A stretch of 64,000 bases of DNA from Daucus carota subsp. sativus (Eukaryota > Streptophyta > Magnoliopsida > Apiales > Apiaceae). The DNA lies in NCBI RefSeq assembly GCF_001625215.2, contig NC_030381.2:51111214-51175213 (forward strand). The letters are read 5' to 3'. The position numbers and the translations under genes are program-made. Position 1 is the first letter of the stretch. Each line of letters starts with the position of its first letter. This document shows positions 24,521 to 35,759 of this stretch, piece by piece. The notes beneath the pieces were generated by a model. That model saw nothing but the letters and a program-made list of their open reading frames with translations. It was not told where the DNA came from and searched no databases.

Positions 24521-25036
24521 ATATAATTATTATGAAAAGGTTCATATTTTAAATTTAATATCATTAAAATTCATAATTTTTGATTATTAGTTAAATAAAT
24601 AATTACAAATATTTAATATTTTCACTGGCCATGTATTAATTTAAATTGGTCTTAACTAAATTTGTAATAATAATTTATTTCATGCAAATTTATGTATAAC
24701 TATTACTAAATTGTCTTTGAAATAAATTGTAACAACATTATTTTATCACTAATTGTACTATACTTATATTAAAGTTAACTAGATTTTCAAATTTCATATT
24801 TTAATCAATTTTATAATATAAATATTGCCAGGCATAAATTCAAATTTTTCTGTTTATACTGAAGACGTAAATAAATTACAACATTAAAATGATTTTTAAT
24901 AAAGATATTAAAAAATTTGAACTTGGTTCTAATCGTGATCATGAAATTTTTGTCAGGAATTCAAGAAATTTAAAAATAATTTATAACTTTTCTGATATCT
25001 ACATTTTGAGTATTAAATGTCAGTGACATATAACTA

Positions 25037-25339
25037 CTCCCTCCGTCCCTCTCATTTCTTTACAGTTACTATTTTGGGATGTCCCTCTCATTTCTTTACG
25101 TTACCATAAATAGTAAGTCTTTTCATCATTACACCCACTATCTTCTCCCACTATCTCATATTTAACAATAAAAACTACTATTACACCCACTACTTTCCTC
25201 CACTATCTCAAATCTATTATTAAATATTGATGGGTCCCACCACTTTACTCACTTTTCACCTAACTTTACTCATTTTTCATACATTGTCTTGGTCTCCGTG
25301 TCCCCCACCAATGTAAACAATTGAGGGGGACAGAGGGAG
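25037..25339. mobile_element. Stowaway MITE
   Basis: CTCCCTCCGTCCC at the left and GGGACAGAGGGAG at the right, each beside TA (25035-25036 and 25340-25341). The length of about 300 bp and the CTCATTTCTTTAC interior fit the plant Stowaway group. Confidence 0.88.
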
Positions 25340-26173
25340 TAGCTGTTTTTTGAAAGATGAGAACTGCTCTTTAGATTTATTAAGTACATTTATCTGATTT
25401 ATCTGATTGTATTTGATACTGTTGGAGTAAATGCGGTTATTGATTATACATCGTTAAATTTTATAAAAAATTATTTATTACTTTACAGTTGGAAAGTGGA
25501 AAAAGATATATACATTAATTGTGTTGAAGTTTTTTTTTATTTTGAGATAAAGCCAAGAGAAAATTTCCCAAAATATATATTCCGGGTGTTTTCCTTACAA
25601 ATAAATGATTTTATTATTATTATAACATATTTTATAAAACAAGTATCAAAACCATGACAAATCAAACCTCTTGACTGTCAACCATAACCTGATTGTTAAA
25701 TAAGTAACGAGTTAAACAAATAATTGTTTTATTTTCAGACCCTTAACACATAGAACAATTCTTTAATCTAAAAAATATTACAATGACATATCGAGTAATC
25801 TGATCTACATAAGCATTATCAGTACTTGAATGTTCAAAACTATCTGTTAAATCGACTAATTTTGGATCAACAAATGTCCCGGGAATATGAACAACGTTTG
25901 AGCTCTTACGCTGTCCATTACCGTCCTAAAATCGATGCGAGTTTTATAAATCTCCCAAAATACCCATATAAATCTTTCTCAAAAACACTGCCAAAACTCA
26001 TACCAATACACAACAACATAAAAAAAACACGCTGACATCCCAAAAAGATGAGTATGACCCACAACCTTGATAATAAGGTACTCGACAAGATCTAATAAAA
26101 ATAAATTAGATTTGGGTTTTATTGAAAAACTGAGAAATGAAAGATAGTATGAGAGAGCAAAGGGGGTTTAATC

Positions 26174-26536
26174 CAGGGATGGAACCAGAAATTTTTTCGG
26201 ACGGGCGAAATTTTTTTTATCCAAAAAATACATACCGACAATCTAGATTTTATTGACAAGTTCATGAATTTGCATGTACAAAATTCAAATTTACATGAGA
26301 TTTCTATATATATATGATGGGAACATCAAAATTTGTAAGTTTTTTGGGGACCAAATAAACTCTATAATTAATTTTTATACTCAAAATTGAATAAATACAA
26401 GCTTTTGGGGAGATTTTTGTGGGGCGGCCGAATGACTATATAATCAAATTTTTTCTCAAAATAGAATCAATTGAAGTTCTTAGGGGAGGTTTTGGAGGGA
26501 CCATGACTACCCCATGTCCGCTGGATTCTATCCCTG
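26174..26536. mobile_element. hAT-type MITE with 8-bp TSD
   Basis: The ends are CAGGGATGGAACCAG and CTGGATTCTATCCCTG (imperfect inverted repeats), flanked by GTTTAATC (26166-26173) and GCTTAATC (26537-26544). The interior GGGGCGGCC and GGACC...ACCCC text resembles the element near position 64. Confidence 0.75.
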
Positions 26537-26735
26537 GCTTAATCGATGAAGGAGATGAAGATCTAAAAAGTAAAGAAGTGACCGCTAATACTTAAATTTA
26601 ATAACTAAATTCAAAATGATTGTTAGTGTCTGTCCGTAAACACATGCTTGAGAATCCGTATCTTTATTTGAAACATTAGCATACCCTAGGCCCTAACGCA
26701 GCTTTCCGGCTTTTAATGTGGTTCTTGGGCCATCT

Positions 26736-27098
26736 TAGGTGCTGTTTGGCGTTGCTGTAGACAGCAACATCAGCTTTTTACCGAAAAGTAGGTAAAAAAT
26801 TGTTTGGTAATTCTAAAAACAGCTTTTCTAAACAGCAGTTTTTAGCTGAAAAGCCACTTTTGGAAAAAGCAGGTTCTCCCATACTTTTGGAAAAAGCTGT
26901 TTTTAGCTTTTGCTGGAAACTGTTACAAATTTAAATATCATGTCTCACAAAAAATTATTATTTTTTATATTATAACTCAAAATAAGCAAATATCAAAAAA
27001 ATTACCAAACAGTTGTCTGATTTCTACAACAGCACTTTTTTACTAACACTTTTTGTAACCGCACATCAATTTTTACCAGCACTCTCAAACAGACCCTA
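26736..27098. mobile_element. hAT-like MITE, TSD unclear
   Basis: The termini TAGGTGCTGTTTGGCGTTGCTG-like (left) and its diverged inverse ending AAACAGACCCTA (right) are the common plant hAT-MITE ends. The interior is rich in AGCTTTT and AAAAGCTG inverted words. I found no clean 8-bp duplication. Confidence 0.5.
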
Positions 27099-27385
27099 AT
27101 TACCATCGGAGGTTCCCATCGGCGAGATGAGAAACCAAAACTTTTGTCCTAATGGTTGTTTGACTAAAATTATTTCTTAAAAATAATAATTTATTTTTAA
27201 AAAAAAATACGTACAACTTTCGTATTTTCTAAAACAAGTCTTATTCTTTTGCTAAATAACTAATATAATACATCTTTTCAACAATTATATCTAATTTTAT
27301 TTAAAAAATATACATTCTCCAAAAAAAGGGCTCTTAAATTATGTAAAAAAGATGATAACCCCAAACAAGGCTATATCCCATATTA

Positions 27386-28279
27386 TTATATACTTATATA
27401 TAATAAGCGTAAGGGAGATAATTTGATCGCATGGTCACATGATCCATAAGCTTATTATCCAATGTGACCCATAAGCTTATTATCCGTTGTATCGTATATT
27501 GAACAAATAATCACCGTTAGATCAGAACAAAATTAACTTCTAATTCTATAAGGCAACTGATATCTACTTGCATGTTTATAATTATTTTTTTGAATCCAAA
27601 ACAAATTCTGTCTTTCACATGTTTATGATTTTTTTAATCCAAAATATACATTTTCTACCAGTTTTAATTGTAGAATCTTATAAATCGCACCGTCATAAAA
27701 TTATTTTTATCTATTTTAAAATTAATAAGCCGGATATTTTTAATCCAAAATAAATATTTCGTACCAGTTTTAATTGTAGAATCATATAAATCGCACCGTC
27801 ACAAAATTATTTTCATCTAATATATTTTAAGATTAGTAAGCCAAATTTAAATCATATTATACTAATTCTAATATAAAATACATTTATAAATATAATCTAA
27901 TGGAAGTTGACGTCACATATTCTACTCAATATATATTAAAACTTGATAGAAAAAATTTAATACTTTGGCGTGATACATAAGAGAAAATGAATGGCTTGAT
28001 TACAATAGTTTATTTGAAGTCATTTAATGGCTGTGACGGTGTATTTTATACTGTATCGCCACTGTATTGCCACTGTCGGATGATCCAACATGTGTGACCA
28101 TTTTTTTTTTTACAGAAACAAGTCTGAAAAGTAAAATCTATATATTTTTACAATAGTTGAGACTTACAAAATTTTAATTTATTATTTATAAATTAAATTC
28201 TTTCACACCATTTATAATATAATTAAAAAGCTTATAAATAATTCAAAAGTTCCCGTACTTTGCACGAGCTATAAGTTGG
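27386..28279 (+). mobile_element. Non-autonomous Helitron, second copy
   Basis: It has the same 5' end (TTATATACTTATATATAATAAG) and internal text (ATAATTTGATCGCATGGTC) as the copy at 7009-7917. It ends with a weaker hairpin (CCCGTAC then GCACGAG) and TTGG instead of CTAG before T. The internal duplication is partly deleted here. Confidence 0.72.
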
Positions 28280-28821
28280 TAAATATAAAGCTATGTAGAC
28301 ATATTAAAGAGGTCGGAAAAATCACAGTTCAATATTTTTTTTAGTCTCAAATCATAATAAATATAAAACCATCGCCTCTCGACATTTATTTCGATAACAA
28401 AACATCATCATCAATTCTAATTCTTTCCACAAACCTCTAATAATATTAAACTCAAATAACTCCATCAATATTCTTTTTTTTTGCTAAATAACTCCATCAA
28501 TATTTAAATCTAATAATATAATAACTAATTTAATCCAACAAATCTTTTACTATAATTAGAATTAAAAATATATTGCTCGCAGCTGTTTAAACGACAACTT
28601 TTTATGAATGTAATATTTGATAGTATTATATCCTTAAAAATATGATAATAAAGAGTCTTTTTCTCATTTTAATCCCCACTAACAAAGTAATTATTTTCTT
28701 TTCTTTTCTCTTTGTCGAAAACCTAAATTACAAGTTTACAAGTCCCAATTACAAAATCTACGCCCAGAAACTAAAAACCCAAAATCATTTCAATTAGTAA
28801 AACCCCATTTCGGATCCAAAG
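28280..28821. other. Upstream region of the bL35m gene
   Basis: The 5' flank of the mitochondrial ribosomal protein gene. It is AT-rich without a clear TATA box and with a C/A-rich leader close to the ATG. No other feature seen. Confidence 0.35.
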
Positions 28822-31800
28822 ATGCAGAGATGGTGCTCCAAGCTCCGATCACTTTCCGCCGCCGCTAACCACCGCACAACCACCACCACCATTACTCCTC
28901 TCACTCACTCAAATCGACTTCTCCACTCTTCTAACACTCCTAATCATTTCATTCACAAACCCCTTTCTATTTCTTCTATTTTTAATCCCCCTTTTGTTGC
29001 CCCTTTAAAATCAAGCCTCTCACTCTTTAATCATGCTTCTCCAAGCAGTTTAACAGTAAGTATTTGTGATTTTATTATTCCCCTTTGGGGGGGGGGGGGG
29101 GTTTGATTGGTGTTGGTGAAATTGTTGAGGAAATGATGAGGCCCTTGTAAATGTTGTTGTTGCAAGTTTGCTAGTTTTTGATTTTACGTGAAATATAGGT
29201 GTAAGTATGTGTGATTATATGACTACCCATTTTGTGTTTCCGATGGGTTTTTGCAAAATTCTTGAGAAAATGGTAAGGTTGTTGTGAATGTGGTCGCAAG
29301 TTTTCTCATATATGATTGTACCATATGTATAGTTTTTATTCTGACAATGTAATATTGCAATTTTTGAAACGCCTATTTTATGTTAGTTTTGAGGGAAAAA
29401 TTTAGACCTTTACAAATGGTGGTGAATTTGCACCCGTTTCAGTTTTTGATTGGTTTTCCAGAAGTCGATGGCAAAATGACAAGACAGTAAACAAATTGCT
29501 TCAAATTCTTTCATTTATGATTGTCCAATATCTTCTTCACTCTTCTTGAAAATGTACCTTGTGGAAGATTCATTTTTATATTTAAATGGTTTTTGACAAA
29601 TTGTGGTCCTTGCGGATAACCTGATGAGAGCCCGTAAAAGCAATAAGTAGAATGTGCAGATTATGCTTTTTTGTTCATGAAAGACCCGTTTATATCTTTT
29701 GATTGGTTTCTGAGTAATCACAGGGAAATGACAAGACGCTTGTAAAGTAAATATTGTTTGACATTTCAGACACACGTAACAGTGCAATATGCACAATTAA
29801 GTTTTTGGAAAGTGATATATCAAAGGCAGTTATGTTACTCATATTATGTGTAAAGAACAAAGATATTTTGGGTTAAGTTGATTGTCAATCTTCTTCCTTG
29901 GATTTGTCTATTTAGTTGATACAAGTGAGGCATTGGACTTTAAAACAAAGGAAAAGAACATTGAAGCTCAGGAGGCCGGCTACTCCTATTGTCTCCAAGG
30001 TGAAGAAAATCAAAATGAAACCCTATTCGTATGTCCTCTATCTTCTTATATTTGTATCTTGGAATGTACTACCTCCGTCCCAATTTTTTTGTCTTGCTTG
30101 ACTTTTTATGGTCAAATTGACCAAATTTTGTCTAATATTGAAATTATATTTTGCATGATTTTAAGAAACTGAAAAATACATGTTAAGGTATACTAGATAT
30201 AGTTTTTGATAATATATTATTTATATTTTTTTTCCAATTATCTAATATATATAATTTCTAGTCAAGTATTTGGTAAATTTGACCAGAAAAAATAAACAAC
30301 ACAGATAAATTGGGACAAAGGGAGTATAATTTTACATTTACATGTGCGTTGTAATTTTTATGTAAAAAGATGATGAAGTACATTTGTTTGATATTCATCA
30401 GGTCATACAAGGGAAGATTTAGGCTTATGAATGATGGGCTGATTAGACGTTGGAAGGAGGGGAAAAGGCACAATGCACATTTGAAGGTACTACCATTCTT
30501 TCTTCTGCTACTGAACAGATATACCTGCATTTTTTTTTTAAAATTCGGGAAATCTTATAAGAAGTATTTGTGGAACTTTTAGTTTCCACTATTTAAAAAC
30601 ATTTTTATCGAATATTTTAAGTGAAGGAGCTTATATTTTGACATGGGTTTGACTAGATTACTCGTCTATTTCATTTATTGTCGCGGAGCTGGATTTTCAT
30701 GATGCCTAGTAGTATCTACTATCTAGTGACTATACTACCCCAAATTTTGATGAGGCAGATTAAATAGAGTGCTTTGAGATGAAGTGTAATGCAGATAGAG
30801 GTTTTGCAAATTAAAGTATTAAACTGCTAGCTGGATTATAGATTTCCTCTAGACCCTGATTATCTGGTCTAATGTATATATACCAATGAGCTTTAGTTGT
30901 TATCTTTGAACTTTTGAATTGTGATATATATATTTTTGGAACAGATTAAAATGGAATCTTATTGGAGTGAGGTGATTATAAATTTATAACTACACCACTT
31001 CTGTGTATTGATATGGACCCATTACTCAATTACGGTATCAGTTATCATAAAAACAAGTTCTAGTTAGAAGCATCACTTGCAAGTCTCAGTTTGCTTTCAT
31101 CTGGCTTTTGTATCACTATTAATTATAATTTAGAATTGTAGGTTATAAGCTACATGCTAGAACAGTAGGGTCCTAGCCTTGAGAAGATTAGTAGTGCTGA
31201 ATGGATGCAAGGAAAAGATTGCACTTTTTACTCATTAACCGATAATCAGGGTAATTTGATGTGACATTTATAATAAGTAGGGGTAGTGATAATAAACAGA
31301 ATGAAATAAAATAGGGGTATTAATGTTCTTTACTTGCTTATTCTCTTAGAGATCCTTCATGATCCCTGTTCTTTTATTTGCAATATTTCTAATAGTTAGT
31401 TCTTAACCTAAGAAATATCATTACAGTAAGCAAAGTCTACACGTATTATAGGGGTTGGAGCAGTATGCCTTTTGCCCCTTCTATTTTAGTGATGCTAATT
31501 GGTATCAATGGATTACTGTTGCAGCCACTCTGCCTCTAATATTAACTATCAGTTAAAAAAGAAAGCGTGTTACCTTTTGTACGACTTATGTTTGAATAAT
31601 GTGTCGATGTAACTATATCAAGTATGTGTGTTGTCAAATGATTTAAGGAAATTTGTTCAAGTTATTGCATAATGTTTGGGATGCCAACCCTATTGTTGCC
31701 AAATAATAGCAAAAGTAAAATATTCCATATCATATAATTTTCCTTTTCTCAAAGTTAGTTGTGTAAAACAACGAACTCTTTGTATGGACACATTTTTCTG

Positions 31801-32052
31801 TTCCCATAAATTTTAATTACTGCATATTATCACTGGAAACTGAAATAATATCTGTTATACAATACCTAGTTTTCATCCTTTTACGAGTTCTTCATGGAGT
31901 GATTATAATCTGTGTACTGCATGTCTTTCAAGAAATTAATTGGTATCTGTTGCTAATTACAGTCAAAGAAATCCAAACGTAGACTCAGGCAACCTGGCAT
32001 TGTTCCAGCGGCTTATGCAACAGTGATGAAGAAGCTAAATTTTGGCGGCTAA
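28822..32052 (+). CDS. bL35m: Mitochondrial large-subunit ribosomal protein bL35m
   Basis: Four exons (28822-29055, 29916-30028, 30402-30486, 31963-32052) total 522 nt (173 aa) with consistent phases. The first 78 residues (exon 1) are rich in Ser, Thr, Arg and His with almost no acid, as in a mitochondrial targeting presequence. The mature part holds the bL35 signature: KVKKIKMKPYSSYKGRFR, then RRWKEGKRHNAHLKSKKSKRRLRQP, here split across exons, ending VMKKLNFGG. bL35 is a small basic protein of the large subunit that contacts 23S-type rRNA. The Thr/Ser-rich leader, rather than a plastid-type one, and the plant bL35m-like core favour mitochondria. Intron 2 contains a Stowaway MITE. Upstream, downstream and opposite genes are unrelated. 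Confidence 0.92.
29088..29101. repeat. Poly-G run
   Basis: A run of about 13-14 G lies 30-40 bp after the exon 1 donor of bL35m. It could form a G-rich structure in the nascent strand. It is also a place where assembly length is unreliable. Confidence 0.9.
30069..30324. mobile_element. Stowaway MITE in bL35m intron 2
   Basis: CTACCTCCGTCCC at the left and GGGACAAAGGGAG at the right, each next to TA (30067-30068 and 30325-30326). It lies wholly in the intron between exons ending at 30028 and starting at 30402 and makes up about two thirds of it. Confidence 0.85.
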
Positions 32053-33435
32053 ATTTGAATAATCTGGCACTACCAATATGGATTAAAAGAAGTATTTAGG
32101 TGGCTGTACTCTAGTTTTAGATGACAACTGCGGAGCAAGGAAATTGAGAATGTTTTGTTCATTTTAGTTGTTGCAGGATAATCCTTGCCATCACTTGATT
32201 TTCTAAAATCAGTGATAAAAATGATTTGTTATGATTTTTGAAAAAGAATTGTATTGACGACACGGGATGTCATTGTGTTCAGAAAGTGTACAATCTGGTA
32301 CTTATTTAATCTTTTATAATAATTTACTGCATCGTTAGTACTTAGTAGTAGTAGCTGTTACAGGCTGCAGGTGCAAATATGAGTTGCCATTGCTGTGGGT
32401 CATTTTCCCCCATTATTGTCAATAAATTATCTGTGAAACTTGCAGATTCAATTCCAGAATTTGACATAAACTGGCTTTGTCTACAAACATGTTTCACATT
32501 TTGTGGTTAGGTTATTGTGTCCTTATGTTCCGACATATATCTGTCTAATTATAATTAGCAGAAAAACTGAAAGTTTTTCAGCGTGATTTTCATCAGGTGG
32601 TTGTTATATGACACTCTTATCGTAGATGTTCATACATGTAACTGCAAAACACGTGGTGCAGTTATAGGTTTGAAATGAAGAAAACTCATGCATGATACGT
32701 GAAGAGCTCGAATCAAACAATCCTTAACATATACCGCAATTTCCTTCTGCTGATAGTATGTCATTTTTGTGAAATTTGGGGTCCTAATTAGAATTCCAAA
32801 TCTTTGGAGTTTCATGACAGTTCATATGGTAAAAGTGAAAGTTCTGCAGATGTTAGTGAACATTTATATACAAATGATTTCAAAGCTACCATTCACCCAT
32901 CATGCAAAATTTCAAAATATTAGGTTGATTCTTGTTGTAATATTTGCTACTTGAAAATGTCAATAAAATGACCTATGCTTTGAACAAATTCAGTGCTATC
33001 ACAAAACAGATTATCATTCTGAACAGAAGCTAATCTAACATATCTTCGACAGAAGTTCTTTTACTAATTTTTGAAATTCAACCGGGTCTCAGTAATTTCT
33101 GTTTTCTGTTTATTGAAGGTATGCCCCTTTTTCTAATCATGAGCCATGGGTCTGTCCAATGTTTTCTCATAGTCACTGACAAAACAAGGCTACTATATTA
33201 TAAACTATTTCTAACATTTCTGTTGTCTTGTATATGGCTTCAGAGATGCATGACTGTCATGTCTCATATGAATTCCAAATGATCACAAAAGATGCCACTA
33301 TAATAACCAAGGCCTCGGCTTTAACAACCAGCTGTGATTGTCCTTGACATCTTGTATATCTAACCGTCTTTACACGCCATAGCAATCTCAACTTTGCTGG
33401 AACCAACAAGGGTTCTCCCAGAACACGCGCAGTTA
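32053..33435. other. Intergenic region
   Basis: Between the bL35m stop and the MFS-like gene start. It holds the bL35m 3' UTR and the promoter/leader of the next gene. No exon or mobile-element ends were recognised. Confidence 0.4.
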
Positions 33436-35130
33436 ATGGCAGAAACAACGGACGTGGAAGGAGTTGAAGGAAGTCCAGAGGCACGACGTTCTGGATTGTT
33501 AGAAGAGGAGGTAACAGATGGGGAGACACCAGACGTGCATAGCGTGAGTATGCAACTAGAGAGAGCTAAAGAAATCTACAGAGAATTTGGAGGAATTCAG
33601 GATAAACCTAGCAAGGGTGAAGTTATACTTTGGTGCTTCTATGGACTGTGTTCATATTTTCTTCACACTGTTCTTATTCCTATACTGTTTCCGCTTATTA
33701 TAAGCCAGATTTTTAAAGTACCAGAGCCTAAGCAGGGGTGGGAGAAAAGCTTTGAAGGATTTAGTTGCACTAAAAAGGATATGCAAGTGTAAGTGAGTTA
33801 TGTTTTTGTGTTTGAAATGGTAGGAGTTAAAATGTTTAATTTTACTGAAGGTAAAATGCACCTTTTCTTCATGTTCTGCAGGTACCAAGGTCTGACATCA
33901 AAGTTGATTAGTGTTAGCAGTTTGAATTTCTCAGCATTAGAGTGGACATCAGTTTCATGGTTTATAGGGATAATCCTATCAGCTCCGGTCCTTGGCATCA
34001 TCTCAATCAACCTTGACTATGGCACACAGCCTCAACTTCTAGCGGGAGCAGTGACAGCTCTGGGAGCCATATTCTGTCTCCCTGCTGGATTTTTTAGAAC
34101 ATATTGGATCTTCCCACCATACATTGCAGCCATTGTTGTAGCTGCAACTGTTGGCACCGCCTCCCACACACGTTCCCTTGGCCTCATGGTTCATGGTTTC
34201 ATTGGCTCCACCATTCACAAAAGTGAATTCACATCAAGGCAAAGAATTGCAAGCCGGCTTTCCCTTTATGCCACTGCTGCTGGTTCTTTAGGTTCTGTCA
34301 TTTTTTCCGCCTTCACATACCACATGCTTCATGGGCCAGATAAGTTCACAAGCTTATGGATTGTTGCTATTTTCAGTGGATTAAAGTGGCTCACAGGAGT
34401 AGTACACATCTTCACTGCTAATAGGCCTAGCGGGAATTCATCAATTTCTCCCAGCTCTGTTCCCAGAACATACTTTGTTTCAATTTTTCACTATCCTCAT
34501 GCAGCTGGCAGTCTTGCAAGTGTTTTTCTTTCTTCCATGGTTACAATGTCCATATTTACAGGAGGTGTACTTTTTCTAGTAGGGCAACTTTGCTTGGAGC
34601 CAAAGACCATTTTGTTTATATGGTTAACATACTTTGCCTTCCCTTTATTATCCTTACCACTACTACATCCACTCCAACAATTCATTAGGGCAGACGCAGT
34701 AAAAATGCAGCTTCTAGGCTTTCTTCTTTCGACACTGATCACGGGGTTTGGGCTATACTATCGCCACAAGAACTGGCAGAGCCAACATGTGTTGTTCTTC
34801 ACTGCAGTTCAAAGCACTGCTACCGGTGTCTTACATGCTTTTGGAAGAAATTTGTTGTTAGACTGTTCTCCCCCCGGAAAAGAAGGTGCATTCGCAGTGT
34901 GGTTTTCATGGGTGAGGGCTCTGGGAACATGTGCAGGTTTCACGCTTGCAACAGCTGGCGCTGGGACAATTGGAAGGCCATTCGGGGTTGCTTTCTGTGC
35001 TTCTATATTCGGAATCCTTGTACTCATATTTTCTAATATCAGTAACTTTGAAGGAGCTGTTGCAGCTGGAAATTTGAGTGACCACAGTGACAAGGATTAT
35101 GAAAATCCAGACCAAACAGCCACAGCCTAA
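33436..35130 (+). CDS. MFS-like multi-pass membrane protein, function unknown
   Basis: Two exons (33436-33788 and 33882-35130) total 1602 nt (533 aa) and join in phase. The ATG at 33436 starts an acidic soluble head of about 70 residues (MAETTDVEGVEGSPEARRSG, then a conserved-looking KEIYREFGGIQDKPSKGE). About 11-12 hydrophobic segments follow, beginning with VILWCFYGLCSYFLHTVLIP and ending with FGVAFCASIFGILVLIF. The tail is short, hydrophilic and acidic. Length and the run of helices with a longer central loop (near TANRPSGNSSISPSS) fit a major-facilitator or Atg22-like fold. I do not recognise a signature that fixes a substrate. It could be a transporter of a plant-specific, uncharacterised family. 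Confidence 0.75.
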
Positions 35131-35759
35131 GCCTAAATCTCAAGTCTCAACTTCATACTTTGTAATCAACTATAAAACAAGAAACTCTAAAGATGTCATA
35201 TTCATTACAATTTCAAAAGTAACTTTGGTTATATCCATCTGCATTCTTTCTGTAAAAAACATAATAATTCCTGTCTTGTATCACCAACAAATCGTGTAAA
35301 CTGATCCATCTTCGGGATAACTTTTCCTTTATGTGAATTGTGACATTTAGCATTTTATTAACTAAATTGATGACTTTTTCCTTCCAGGACGCCCATTCCT
35401 TTGCACATTCATCGTAATTTCTGTGATGTTTAAGTTTCAGAATCTAACCTTAATATAACAAAATGTCAGTCCACAGGGAAACAGACAAACATACGTAAAA
35501 TAAAGCGATTCCAGACAATTTAAAAAGAAATTATTAATAATTACATTACAGTACTACTTTCTTGACTTCCCAGCAGTAAATGGACAGCCTGCTTAGAAAA
35601 TGCATATAGCATAATTTGCCTGCAGGATCCTGTCAAACATTTCAGATGGTATAAAATATCCTTAATTATTTAAACAAAACAAAAAGCCAAAAAACAAAGC
35701 CAGTTAGTTGTTTCCATAAATAATAAGCATGGCAGATGAAGTAGTATTGAAATTTTAAA
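35131..35759. other. Intergenic region upstream of the receptor kinase
   Basis: About 630 bp containing the 3' UTR of the MFS-like gene and the promoter of the receptor kinase. No distinct motif was identified. Confidence 0.4.

Noticed and set aside
24325-24564. A minus-strand 79-codon open frame.
   Set aside because: It lies across the hairpin MITE at 24328-24520 and its sequence follows the inverted repeat.
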